Below, one piece after another: positions 17,785-26,771 of a DNA stretch of 64,000 bases. Within the stretch, counting starts at the first letter, position 1, and the number at the start of each line of letters is the position of its first letter. The position numbers and the translations under genes are program-made. The notes below the pieces were generated by a model that saw nothing but the letters and a program-made list of their open reading frames with translations, searched no databases and was not told where the DNA came from. The stretch comes from Cetobacterium ceti (lineage in GTDB: Bacteria; Fusobacteriota; Fusobacteriia; Fusobacteriales; Fusobacteriaceae), in NCBI RefSeq assembly GCF_900167275.1, contig NZ_FUWX01000011.1, positions 16,856 through 80,855 of the forward strand. Direction: 5' to 3'.

Positions 17785-20322
17785 ATGGAGATAAATGAAG
17801 TTTTAAGTAAAGTAATGGAAGCCACAAAGGCTATGTCTGAAGAGGAAAGATTAGCTCTTTTAAAAATGTTTGAAGGAGTTTCAAAGGAAATAGAAAAGGA
17901 AGAAAAATTAGGTTGTCTATGTGATGAAAATGATGGAAAAATACCTGAAGGGATTACAAATAGATTAACCAAATTAAAGGAAAACTATTTAAAACAGGTT
18001 CCAACTATAACAATTCATAGGGCTAAGGTTATAACTGAAATTGCTAAGAAAAATCCAGGGATGCCTAAGGTTATTTTAAGAGGAAAATGTTTTAAACATT
18101 GTTGTGAAACAGCACCCCTTGTAATTCAAGATAATGAATTAATTGTAGGAGCACCAAATGGAGCACCTAGGGCAGGAGCTTTTTCACCAGATATTGCTTG
18201 GAGATGGATGGTAGATGAAATTGATACTATAGGAAATAGAGCTCAAGATCCATTTTATATTTCTGAAGAAGATAAAAAAGTTATGAAAGAGGAATTATTC
18301 CCATTCTGGGCTGGGAAATCTGTGGATGAATATTGTGAAGATCAATATAAGGAAGCTGGAGTTTGGAAACTATCTGGAGAATCATTTGTATCAGATTGTT
18401 CATACCATGCAATAAACGGTGGAGGAGATTCAAATCCTGGATATGACGTAATTTTAATGAAAAAGGGAATGTTAGATATTAAAAAGGAAGCTGAGGAAAA
18501 ATTAAGTCAGTTATCCTATGATAATCCAGAGGATATTGAAAAAATATATTTTTATAAGGCAACTATAGATACAGCTGATGGGGTAATGATATATGCTAAA
18601 CGTATGTCTGAGTATGCAAGGGAGCTAGCAAATAAAGAGACAAATCCTAAAAGAAAAGGTGAATTACTTAAAATAGCTGAGGTTAATAGTAGAGTACCTG
18701 CTCATAAACCTAGTAATTTTTGGGAAGCAATTCAATCAGTATGGACAATAGAATCATTATTAGTAGTAGAAGAAAATCAAACAGGAATGTCAATAGGGCG
18801 TGTGGACCAGTATATGTATCCATTTTTTAAAAAGGATATTGAAGAGGGTAAAATGACTGAGTTTGAAGCCTTTGAACTTGCAGGATGTATGTTAATAAAA
18901 ATGTCTGAGATGATGTGGATAACAAGTGAAGGAGGATCAAAATTCTTTGCAGGATATCAACCATTTGTAAATATGTGTGTAGGTGGAGTTACTAGATCAG
19001 GTAGAGATGCAACAAATGATTTAACTTATTTATTAATGGATGCAGTAAGACATGTAAAAATTTATCAACCATCTTTAGCTTGTCGTATTCATAAATTTTC
19101 TCCACAAAAATATTTGAAAAAAATAGTGGATGTAATTCGTGCAGGAATGGGATTCCCAGCTTGTCACTTTGATGATGTACATATAAAAATGATGTTAGCT
19201 AAGGGTGTAACTATTGAAGATGCTAGGGATTATTGTTTAATGGGATGTGTGGAACCACAAAAAGCTGGAAGATTATATCAGTGGACTTCAACAGCTTATA
19301 CTCAATGGCCAATTTGTATAGAACTAGCTCTAAATCACGGAGTTCCTTCTTGGTTTGGAAAGCAAGTTTGTCCAGATTTAGGAGATGTGGAAAAATTTAC
19401 AACATTTGAGGAATTTGAAAATGCAGTTAAGGAACAAATTAAATATATTACAAAATGGACAAGTGTAGCCACTGTTATTTCCCAAAGAGTTCATAGGGAT
19501 ATTGCACCAAAACCTTTAATGTCAATTATGTATGAGGGATGTATGGAAAAAGGTAGAGGAGTAGAAGCAGGAGGAGCTATGTATAACTTTGGTCCTGGAG
19601 TTGTATGGAGTGGACTTGCTACATATGTTGACTCAATGGCAGCTATTAAAAAATTAGTATTTGATGAGAAAAAATATACTTTAAAAGATATGAAGGATGC
19701 TTTAAATGCAAATTTTGAAGGATATGAAAGATTAAGAAAAGATTGTTTAAAGGCACCAAAATATGGAAATGATGATGACTATGCAGATTATATTGCAGCA
19801 GATTTAATTGAATTTACTGAAAGTGAGCATCGTAAATATAAAACTTTATATTCTGTTTTAAGCCATGGAACTCTTTCTATTTCTAACAATACTCCATTTG
19901 GACAAATAACAGGGGCAACAGCTAATGGACGTATGGCATGGACACCACTATCAGATGGAATAAGTCCTACTCAAGGGGCAGATTTTAAAGGGCCTACTTC
20001 AATTATAAAATCTGTATCAAAAATGTCATGTGAGAATATGAATATAGGTATGGTTCATAACTTTAAATTAATATCTGGATTATTGGATACTCCTGAGGGA
20101 GAGAATGGAATTATCACACTATTACGTAGTGCTTGTGCATTACAATTGGGAGAGGTTCAATTTAACTACTTAGATAATAAAACATTAATAGAAGCTCAAA
20201 AAAACCCAGAAGATTATAGAGATTTAATAGTTAGAGTTGCAGGATATAGTGCTTACTTTGTTGAATTATGTAAGGATGTACAGGATGAGATTATAAGTAG
20301 AACTGTATTAACACATTTTTAA
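17785..20322 (+). CDS. cutC: Choline trimethylamine-lyase (glycyl radical enzyme)
   Basis: Splits choline into trimethylamine and acetaldehyde by radical chemistry. The catalytic Cys488 and Glu490 lie in GCVEPQ. The glycyl-radical residue is Gly820 in RVAGYSAYF. Choline-site residues known from the Desulfovibrio alaskensis enzyme are all present one position lower: Tyr207, Asp215, Phe394, Thr501 and Tyr505. This separates it from propanediol and glycerol dehydratases. At 845 residues it is the short (type I) form, without the N-terminal extension of the Klebsiella enzyme. GAAGGAG upstream is the ribosome site. It needs activation by the next gene product. Confidence 0.96.
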   Translation: MEINEVLSKVMEATKAMSEEERLALLKMFEGVSKEIEKEEKLGCLCDENDGKIPEGITNRLTKLKENYLKQVPTITIHRAKVITEIAKKNPGMPKVILRGKCFKHCCETAPLVIQDNELIVGAPNGAPRAGAFSPDIAWRWMVDEIDTIGNRAQDPFYISEEDKKVMKEELFPFWAGKSVDEYCEDQYKEAGVWKLSGESFVSDCSYHAINGGGDSNPGYDVILMKKGMLDIKKEAEEKLSQLSYDNPEDIEKIYFYKATIDTADGVMIYAKRMSEYARELANKETNPKRKGELLKIAEVNSRVPAHKPSNFWEAIQSVWTIESLLVVEENQTGMSIGRVDQYMYPFFKKDIEEGKMTEFEAFELAGCMLIKMSEMMWITSEGGSKFFAGYQPFVNMCVGGVTRSGRDATNDLTYLLMDAVRHVKIYQPSLACRIHKFSPQKYLKKIVDVIRAGMGFPACHFDDVHIKMMLAKGVTIEDARDYCLMGCVEPQKAGRLYQWTSTAYTQWPICIELALNHGVPSWFGKQVCPDLGDVEKFTTFEEFENAVKEQIKYITKWTSVATVISQRVHRDIAPKPLMSIMYEGCMEKGRGVEAGGAMYNFGPGVVWSGLATYVDSMAAIKKLVFDEKKYTLKDMKDALNANFEGYERLRKDCLKAPKYGNDDDYADYIAADLIEFTESEHRKYKTLYSVLSHGTLSISNNTPFGQITGATANGRMAWTPLSDGISPTQGADFKGPTSIIKSVSKMSCENMNIGMVHNFKLISGLLDTPEGENGIITLLRSACALQLGEVQFNYLDNKTLIEAQKNPEDYRDLIVRVAGYSAYFVELCKDVQDEIISRTVLTHF

Positions 20323-20334
20323 AAGGAATAATTT

Positions 20335-21267
20335 ATGACAGAAGAGAAAATAAGAATATTTAATGTTCAAAAATATAATATGTATGATGGACCTGGAGTA
20401 AGAACAATTATTTTTTTCCAAGGATGTCCACTTAGATGTAAATGGTGTGCTAATCCAGAGGGGTTAGAAAAAAAGCCTAGAATTATGTTTAAGGAAAATT
20501 TGTGTGAAAATTGTGGCGATTGTGTAAATGTTTGCCCTGTGGGAAAACATGAGATGGATATAGTAACAGGAAAACATAAGATAAATAGTGAGATAAATTG
20601 TATTGGATGTGGAAAATGTGAAGATACCTGTTATGAATCTGCAATTAAAATAATGGGAGAAGATAAAAGTATATCTGAAATTATGGATATCATAGAAGAG
20701 GATAGAATTTTTTATGAAATGTCAGGTGGAGGAGTTACTCTAGGTGGAGGAGAGGTTTTAATGCAACCTGAAGGAGCTATTAATTTATTAAAGGCTTGTA
20801 AAAGTTCAGGGTTTAATACTGCTATAGAAACCTGTGGATATACAACAAAGGAAATAATTTTAGAAGCTGGAAAATATGTAGACCTATTTTTATTTGATTT
20901 GAAACATATAAATTCAGAGGAACATTTAAAATGGACTGGAGTTAGAAATGAAAGAATTTTGGAAAATTTAGATGGATTAATGGAAAATGGATTTAATGTA
21001 CAGATTCGTATGCCTCTTTTAAAAGGGGTAAATAGTGAAAAAGAGGATATAAAAAATATTGGAAAACTTCTAGAAAAATATAAAAACTATGAAAACTTTA
21101 AGGGAATAGATTTACTTCCTTATCATAAAATGGGAGTAAATAAATACATTCAATTGGGAATGAAGTATCCCTTAGAAGGAGACCCTAGTTTAACAGATAA
21201 TGAACTTGAAAATATAGAAGAGTGGATAAAGGAATATGAACTACCTGTAAAAGTTGTAAAACACTAA
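20335..21267 (+). CDS. cutD: Choline TMA-lyase activating enzyme
   Basis: Radical-SAM activase that places the glycyl radical on CutC. The SAM cluster cysteines are Cys31, Cys35 and Cys38 in GCPLRCKWC. A ferredoxin-type insert follows with cysteines 57, 60, 63, 67 and 89, 92, 95, 99 for two extra [4Fe-4S] clusters. It starts 12 bp after cutC. The length (310) and order match other glycyl-radical activases. Confidence 0.95.
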   Translation: MTEEKIRIFNVQKYNMYDGPGVRTIIFFQGCPLRCKWCANPEGLEKKPRIMFKENLCENCGDCVNVCPVGKHEMDIVTGKHKINSEINCIGCGKCEDTCYESAIKIMGEDKSISEIMDIIEEDRIFYEMSGGGVTLGGGEVLMQPEGAINLLKACKSSGFNTAIETCGYTTKEIILEAGKYVDLFLFDLKHINSEEHLKWTGVRNERILENLDGLMENGFNVQIRMPLLKGVNSEKEDIKNIGKLLEKYKNYENFKGIDLLPYHKMGVNKYIQLGMKYPLEGDPSLTDNELENIEEWIKEYELPVKVVKH

Positions 21268-21289
21268 AAGCTAAAGGTAGGTGGATGTT

Positions 21290-21913
21290 GTGTTTAAGTT
21301 TATAACAGAGGAAAACTTAAAGGATAAATATAGAAAAAATCCCTTTGAAAACTATATTTTAAAAGAAAATGAAAAATTAACACCTGGAGGAAGGGAATTT
21401 TTACAAGATAAAAATATAAAAATTCTTTCCTTCGGGGAAGAAATATCTAAAGAAAAAAAAGAAGAGAAAAGGGAAAGTGTTTTAGATAAAAAATTAATTA
21501 TAAAAAGTAAAATAGCCATGATTTTATTTTTTAAATTTGGAAATAAATATATAAATAATGATATTAAATTTGGAAAAAAAATAATTATTTTTGGAAAACT
21601 TTTGGAAAATTTAAAAAAATATTTTGAGGGAAGAATTTTAAATTTAGAAATAGATTCTAATCTTAAAAAAGAAAATTATAAAAAAATAAATGGTGAAATT
21701 GATGAGATTTATATTTATCAAGGGGAAAATTCAAAAATATTAGACTTATATTATTTATCCTCAATTGTGGAAGAATTAAAATATTTAATTGAAGAGAGAT
21801 TGTGTGGTAAGGAAGATGAAATTAAAATATTAGAAAATTATCTAGATATTTTATTAGAACTATTAGATGAAGTTATAGGAGAAACAATTGGAGGAAAAAA
21901 TATTGGAGAATAA
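21290..21913 (+). CDS. EutT-like microcompartment protein lacking the metal motif
   Basis: The N-terminus (FITEENLKDKYRKNPF, then LTPGGREFL) resembles the start of EutT-type cobalamin adenosyltransferases. The rest is Lys/Glu-rich and helical. The cysteine/histidine metal motif of EutT is absent, with only one cysteine seen (LCGKEDE), and the pathway here needs no B12. It is therefore probably not an active adenosyltransferase; a scaffold or encapsulation role is a guess. The GTG at 21290 is preferred over the GTG at 21281 because TAGGTGG precedes it at proper distance and it gives the family-like N-terminus. Confidence 0.65.
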   Translation: MFKFITEENLKDKYRKNPFENYILKENEKLTPGGREFLQDKNIKILSFGEEISKEKKEEKRESVLDKKLIIKSKIAMILFFKFGNKYINNDIKFGKKIIIFGKLLENLKKYFEGRILNLEIDSNLKKENYKKINGEIDEIYIYQGENSKILDLYYLSSIVEELKYLIEERLCGKEDEIKILENYLDILLELLDEVIGETIGGKNIGE

Positions 21914-22745
21914 ATTAAATTTTGAATATTGTGACAATTTAATTGAGGAGTTTGAAAGGGTTATAAAAAATCCAATAAAGGAAAAATCTTCAGTTTATTA
22001 TACAGGAGTTGACTTAGGAACAGCATGTGTTGTACTAGCTGTGTTAGATGAAAATTATAAACCTGTGGCAGGGGCATATAGATATGCAGATGTGGTTAAG
22101 GATGGAATGGTTGTAGATTATATAGGAGCTATTAGAATTGTTAGGGAATTGAAAAAAGAGTTAGAAGAGAAATTAGATACAGAGCTTTTATATGCAGCAG
22201 GGGCAATTCCACCAGGAACAGATAGTCTTGATTCAGGGGCCATAAAAAATGTTATTCAAGGGGCAGGATTTGAACTAACTTGTCTTTTAGATGAGCCCAC
22301 AGCGGCTAATGAAGTTTTAAAAATGAAAAATGGTGCTGTTGTGGATATAGGTGGAGGAACTACAGGAACATCTATTTTAAAAGATGGAAAGGTGATTCAT
22401 GTTATAGATGATGCCACTGGGGGAACACATTTTTCTTTAGTAATATCAGGGGCCTATGGAATGGAATTTAAAGAGGCTGATAAATTTAAAAGAGATTATA
22501 AAAATCACAGGGAACTTTTACCTGTATTAACTCCTGTAATTGAAAAGGTAGGTTCTATTATAAATAATCATATTGATAAATATGAGGTAAATGAAATAGT
22601 TTTAGTGGGAGGAACAGCTTGTTTAACTGGTCTTGAAAAGGTTATTGAGAAAAAAGTAAAAATATATACTCATAAACCGAAAAATCCATTATTTGTGACA
22701 CCTTTAGGGATAGCCCTTAGTTGCACACAAAATATAATCTATTAG
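21903..22745 (+). CDS. eutJ: EutJ-like Hsp70/actin-fold protein
   Basis: Predicted chaperone of the microcompartment. The phosphate loops of the actin/Hsp70 fold are seen in TGVDLGTACVVLAV and VVDIGGGTTGTSILKDG, and the adenosine loop in IVLVGGTACLTGLEKVI. It is much shorter than DnaK and has no substrate domain, as is usual for EutJ. A TTG at 21903 with GGAGG eight bases upstream is preferred over the TTG at 21888. It overlaps the preceding gene by 11 bp, which suggests translational coupling. Confidence 0.88.
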   Translation: MENKLNFEYCDNLIEEFERVIKNPIKEKSSVYYTGVDLGTACVVLAVLDENYKPVAGAYRYADVVKDGMVVDYIGAIRIVRELKKELEEKLDTELLYAAGAIPPGTDSLDSGAIKNVIQGAGFELTCLLDEPTAANEVLKMKNGAVVDIGGGTTGTSILKDGKVIHVIDDATGGTHFSLVISGAYGMEFKEADKFKRDYKNHRELLPVLTPVIEKVGSIINNHIDKYEVNEIVLVGGTACLTGLEKVIEKKVKIYTHKPKNPLFVTPLGIALSCTQNIIY

Positions 22746-22755
22746 GGAGTTAAAT

Positions 22756-23022
22756 ATGATAGTTGCAAGGATAATTGATAGTATTTGGGCTACAAGGAAA
22801 GCCGAGGAACTAAATGGATTTAAATTTGTTTTAGGGGAGGAGTTAACCTCTGAAGGAAATGGTAAAAGAAGAATAGTGGCAGTGGATATAGTTGGAGCAG
22901 GAATAGGTGATAGGGTTATTATTACAACAGGTTCCTCTGGAAGAAAGATGTTAGGAGATGAAAACATTCCTGTGGATGCAGTTGTTGTTGGAATTGTAGA
23001 TGATGACTGTAATTTTAAATAG
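22756..23022 (+). CDS. eutN: BMC-P pentameric vertex protein (EutN/CcmL)
   Basis: An 88-residue pentamer that caps the vertices of the shell. MIVARIIDSIWATRKAEEL is the typical start; VAVDIVGAGIGDRVIITTGSS and AVVVGIVD are family hallmarks. It is the only BMC-P gene in the locus. Confidence 0.95.
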   Translation: MIVARIIDSIWATRKAEELNGFKFVLGEELTSEGNGKRRIVAVDIVGAGIGDRVIITTGSSGRKMLGDENIPVDAVVVGIVDDDCNFK

Positions 23023-23033
23023 GGAGGTGTGAA

Positions 23034-23633
23034 GTGAAAAAAAATGTTATTTGTGCCAAGGAATTGGAAGAGGCTTTTGAAAGAGGAGAGAGGATATATT
23101 CTATAGATAGGAATGATATTGTAACTCCAGCGGCAAAGGATGTGGCAAAAAACAATAAAATAGAGATAGTTTATAAAGCAAATAAAGAGATAGATATGGA
23201 GAAATTTTTAGAAACATTTAGACTGTTAATTAAGGAAGGAATGTTAGAAAGTGTTATAAGGGAACTTTCGAAAAAGGAAAACTATACCTTAGAAACAGAT
23301 GAAAGTGGACTAAAAATTATTAGGGGCTCCTCTATAAAAATGAAAAAAATAGAGGGCAAAAATATAAAATATAGAGAGTTTGAAAATTTTCATAGGGAGA
23401 TGTTAATAGGAATGATAGATATTTCCCAAGATAATTTTGAAAGAAACTTAAAATATGAAGAGGTAAATTATATTTTAAGTGGAGAGATAAAAATAGAAAT
23501 AAATGAAAAAATATATTTTGCTAAGGAGGGGGATATAATACTTCTTCCTAAGGAAAATAAAATAGATTTTATAAGTCTAGGGGAAAGTAAAATACTTTAT
23601 ATGTCTCCTAAATCTAATATGGAGGGGAGATAG
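23034..23633 (+). CDS. EutQ-like cupin protein
   Basis: Microcompartment-associated protein. Residues 1-45 (including DRNDIVTPAAKDVAKNNKIE) resemble the N-terminal segment seen in EutQ and other BMC proteins. The C-terminal half is a cupin with NYILSGEIKIEI and AKEGDIILLPK. Some EutQ proteins have acetate kinase activity, but that cannot be judged here. The GTG start has GGGAGG upstream. Confidence 0.75.
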   Translation: MKKNVICAKELEEAFERGERIYSIDRNDIVTPAAKDVAKNNKIEIVYKANKEIDMEKFLETFRLLIKEGMLESVIRELSKKENYTLETDESGLKIIRGSSIKMKKIEGKNIKYREFENFHREMLIGMIDISQDNFERNLKYEEVNYILSGEIKIEINEKIYFAKEGDIILLPKENKIDFISLGESKILYMSPKSNMEGR

Positions 23634-23638
23634 TTATT

Positions 23639-24187
23639 ATGGAAGCACTGGGAATGATTGAAACAAAGGGTTTACTATTAGCAATAGAAAGTGCAGATGT
23701 AATGGCTAAATGTGCTGATATAAAAATATTAGAAAAAATATATGTAGGTGGAGGTTTAGTATCTATTACCATATGTGGAGATGTGGGGGCTGTGAAAATG
23801 GCTTTAGAGGCTGGAGTTGCCTCTATAAAAAGAATAGATGAAAAATCATTGATATCTTATCATATTATACCTAGACCTAGTGATGAGCTTAATAAAATAG
23901 TGAAAATAACTAAGGTAGAAAAAATACCTGAAGAAGTAATGGAAGAAATAGAGGAAGAGATAATTGAAATTATCGAGGAACCGGAAATACAAATTATAAG
24001 CAAAGTAGAAATTGATAAGTTGAAGTTTGAGGAAATAGAGGATGTTTTGAATAATTTAAAATTTTATAAATTGAGAAAATTAGCTAAGGAATACAATAAT
24101 TTTGAACTTACAAGTAAAAATGTAGCCAAACTAGATAAAGTATCTCTTATGAAAAAAATATTAGATTATTATAGAAATTCTCAGTAG
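23639..24187 (+). CDS. BMC-H shell protein with C-terminal extension
   Basis: Residues 1-90 are a standard BMC domain ([35 protein letters not shown]) with pore loop VGGG. A Glu-rich linker (about 98-120) leads to a ~45-residue helical tail with KFYKLRKLAKEYNNF and DKVSLMKKILDYY, like SAP or Rho-N type nucleic-acid or protein binding modules. It is comparable in layout to EutK, which also bears a C-terminal domain. The tail may bind cargo or nucleic acid; that is inference. Confidence 0.88.
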   Translation: MEALGMIETKGLLLAIESADVMAKCADIKILEKIYVGGGLVSITICGDVGAVKMALEAGVASIKRIDEKSLISYHIIPRPSDELNKIVKITKVEKIPEEVMEEIEEEIIEIIEEPEIQIISKVEIDKLKFEEIEDVLNNLKFYKLRKLAKEYNNFELTSKNVAKLDKVSLMKKILDYYRNSQ

Positions 24188-24198
24188 GAGGAGAGAAG

Positions 24199-25644
24199 TT
24201 GGAAAGTTTAGATAAGGATTTACAATCTATACAAGAAGCAAGAGATCTTGCAAAAAAAGGAAAAGAAGCAGCTAATAAACTTAGTGAGTATACCGAGGAG
24301 CAAATAGATAGAATATTACAAAATATGGTTAAGGTTGCTAAGGAGTATGAGGTTTATTTGGCTGAAATGGCAGTTGAAGAAACTGGGTTTGGAAAAATCG
24401 AGGATAAAACTTTTAAAAATCATATGGCTTCAAGTATTTTATATGATTCTATAAGGGATATGAAAACAATAGGGGTTATAGAGGAGGATAAGGAAAAGCA
24501 AACTATTAGTATAGCTGAGCCTGTGGGGCTTATTATGGGAATAGTTCCATCTACAAATCCAACATCTACAACAATATTTAAATCTATAATTGCTATAAAA
24601 TCAAGAAATGGAATTGTATTTTCTCCTCACCCATCTGCATTTAAATGTACAAGTAAGGCGGCCAAATTAATGGAAGAGGCAGCTGTGGCAGCAGGGGCAC
24701 CTAAGGGAATTATAAGTTGTTTAAGCCTTTGTACAATGGAGGGAACAAATGAACTTATGAAAGCTCCAGAGATTTCAATGATAATAGCAACAGGGGGACC
24801 TGGAATGGTTAAGGCTGCCTACAGTTCTGGAAAACCAGCACTGGGAGTAGGAGCTGGAAACTCTCCTGCATATATAGAAAAAAGTGCAAATATTGAAAAG
24901 GCTGTTAGAAATATAATTGCAAGTAAAACTTTTGACAATGGGACAATATGTGCCTCAGAACAATCTATAATTTGTGAAAAATCCAATGAAGAAGAAGTTG
25001 TAAGAACTTTTGAAAAACATGGAGCTTACTTTATGAATGAAGAGGAAACAGAAAAAGTTTGTAAGATTTTATTTAAACAGGGGCATACTATGAATGGAAA
25101 ATTTGTAGGAAGAAGTCCAGATGTAATAGGAAAAGCAGCAGGATTTGATGTACCTTGTGGAACCAAGGTTTTAATTGGAAGACAAAATGGAGTTGGTTGT
25201 GATAATTTATTATCCTATGAAAAACTTACAACAGTTTTAGGTTTTTATGTGGTAAATGACTGGGAAGAAGCTTGTGAGTTAAGTATACAACTTTTACAAA
25301 ATGGAATTGGACATACAATGAGTATTCATACAGAAAATAAGGATATAGTTAGAAAATTTGCAAAAAAACCAGCCTCAAGAATTTTGGTTAATACAGGAGG
25401 ATCACAAGGGGGAACAGGAGCAAGTACAGGTCTTATGCCTTCGTTTACATTGGGATGTGGAACGTGGGGAGGAAGCTCAGTTTCAGAAAATGTAACTCCT
25501 ATGCACCTTTTAAATATAAAAAGAGTGGCCTATGGAATAGTTGATTGTGAAGAGATAGGAAAAGAAAAAGAGAGTGAAAATAAAATAAATAATGATGAAC
25601 TTAAGGAATTAATGGATAAAATAGTTGCTTTTATGAAGAGGTAG
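24199..25644 (+). CDS. cutF: CoA-acylating acetaldehyde dehydrogenase
   Basis: Converts acetaldehyde and CoA to acetyl-CoA with NAD inside the compartment (EutE/PduP family). The catalytic cysteine is Cys251 in FDNGTICASEQS. GIVPSTNPTSTT and the glycine-rich ATGGPGMVKAAYSSG bind the cofactor. The N-terminal ~30 residues form an amphipathic helix (LQSIQEARDLAKKGKEAA) that fits an encapsulation peptide. The start is TTG with AGGAGGA upstream. Confidence 0.94.
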   Translation: MESLDKDLQSIQEARDLAKKGKEAANKLSEYTEEQIDRILQNMVKVAKEYEVYLAEMAVEETGFGKIEDKTFKNHMASSILYDSIRDMKTIGVIEEDKEKQTISIAEPVGLIMGIVPSTNPTSTTIFKSIIAIKSRNGIVFSPHPSAFKCTSKAAKLMEEAAVAAGAPKGIISCLSLCTMEGTNELMKAPEISMIIATGGPGMVKAAYSSGKPALGVGAGNSPAYIEKSANIEKAVRNIIASKTFDNGTICASEQSIICEKSNEEEVVRTFEKHGAYFMNEEETEKVCKILFKQGHTMNGKFVGRSPDVIGKAAGFDVPCGTKVLIGRQNGVGCDNLLSYEKLTTVLGFYVVNDWEEACELSIQLLQNGIGHTMSIHTENKDIVRKFAKKPASRILVNTGGSQGGTGASTGLMPSFTLGCGTWGGSSVSENVTPMHLLNIKRVAYGIVDCEEIGKEKESENKINNDELKELMDKIVAFMKR

Positions 25645-25647
25645 AAA

Positions 25648-26271
25648 ATGAAAAATATGGAGAATTTAGAAGAAATATTAAATATTTTGTTAAGGGGAGT
25701 TAATAAGGGGATTCCTGTGGGGATTTCAAATAGACATATTCATCTATCAAGGAAAGATATGGATAAATTATTTGGAGAGGAAGCAGAACTTACAAAGTTA
25801 AAAGATTTATCTCAAGTGGGACAATTTGCAGCAAAGGAAGTTGTAACTCTTTGTGGCCCTAAGGGAGTTATTGAAAAAGTAAGAGTTTTAGGACCCTTTA
25901 GAGGAGAGACACAGATTGAATTATCTATGGGAGATTGTATAAAGTTAGGAATTAAGGGAGAGGTAAGACTTTCTGGAAATTTAGAAAATAGTTCGGGAAT
26001 AACTTTAGTAGGACCTAAGGGAGCTATTGAGCTTTCAAGGGGGGCTATAATTTCTCAAAGACATATTCATATGAATGAAGAGGATGGGAAAAAATATGGA
26101 GTTTCTAATGGAGATATTGTATCTGTGAAAATAGATGGAGTAAGAGGTGGAGTTCTAAATAATGTAAGTATTAGAATTGATAATTTATTTAAATTGGAGT
26201 GTCATTTAGATATTGAAGAGGCCAATTGTTTAGGATTAAATCCAAAATCAAAATTAGAAATTATAAAATAA
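25648..26271 (+). CDS. pduL: Phosphotransacylase PduL
   Basis: Turns acetyl-CoA into acetyl-phosphate, freeing CoA inside the compartment and allowing ATP formation. The zinc-binding histidines are seen in PVGISNRHIHLS and again in IISQRHIHMNEEDG. The N-terminal MKNMENLEEILNILLRG is a likely encapsulation helix. It begins four bases behind the aldehyde dehydrogenase. No acetate kinase gene is in the locus. Confidence 0.94.
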   Translation: MKNMENLEEILNILLRGVNKGIPVGISNRHIHLSRKDMDKLFGEEAELTKLKDLSQVGQFAAKEVVTLCGPKGVIEKVRVLGPFRGETQIELSMGDCIKLGIKGEVRLSGNLENSSGITLVGPKGAIELSRGAIISQRHIHMNEEDGKKYGVSNGDIVSVKIDGVRGGVLNNVSIRIDNLFKLECHLDIEEANCLGLNPKSKLEIIK

Positions 26272-26299
26272 GAAATAAATAAAAATAGGAGGAATTAAA

Positions 26300-26593
26300 A
26301 TGAAATATGATGCATTAGGAATGATAGAAACTAAGGGATTAATTGGATCAATTGAAGCGGCAGATGCAATGGTTAAGGCTGCAAATGTATATTTAATTGG
26401 GAAGGAATATGTTGGTGGAGGACTTGTAACTGTTATGGTAAGAGGAGATGTGGGAGCTGTTAAAGCTGCAACTGATGCTGGAGCGGCAGCAGCACAACGT
26501 GTGGGAGAATTAATCTCAGTTCATGTAATACCAAGACCACATTCAGAAGTAGAAGTAATTTTACCTAGTTCAAATATAAAAGAGGAAAAATAA
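26300..26593 (+). CDS. BMC-H shell protein (EutM/PduA-like)
   Basis: Fourth hexameric shell protein of the locus, 97 residues, with [21 protein letters not shown] and [14 protein letters not shown]. The pore loop reads VGGG, as in the extended paralog at 23639. AGGAGGA precedes the ATG. It is the last gene of the operon. Confidence 0.95.
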   Translation: MKYDALGMIETKGLIGSIEAADAMVKAANVYLIGKEYVGGGLVTVMVRGDVGAVKAATDAGAAAAQRVGELISVHVIPRPHSEVEVILPSSNIKEEK

Positions 26594-26611
26594 TAAAAAA
26601 TTAAAAAATAG

Positions 26612-26647
26612 AAAAACTTCCCGTGAATTTGGGAGGTTTTTTTAATT
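26612..26647 (+). terminator. Terminator of the choline operon
   Basis: A 10-bp stem, AAAACTTCCC and GGGAGGTTTT around an 8-nt loop, is followed by a T-run. Confidence 0.88.
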
Positions 26648-26771
26648 TTTTGCATAAAATTATGGAAATTTGTGTAAAAAAAATGTTATTTGGTGAAAAA
26701 AAGACGAAATAATTTCAAAATTATTTATAATTATATCATAAAATAAAAATAAAATTTTTGGAGGAATAATT

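Noticed and set aside
17785-20322. Propanediol or glycerol dehydratase, or pyruvate formate-lyase
   Set aside because: All choline-contact residues of CutC are present at matching spacing, and the activase and GRM2 layout agree.
21290-21913. Active cobalamin adenosyltransferase
   Set aside because: The metal-binding motif is missing and no B12-dependent enzyme is encoded in the locus.
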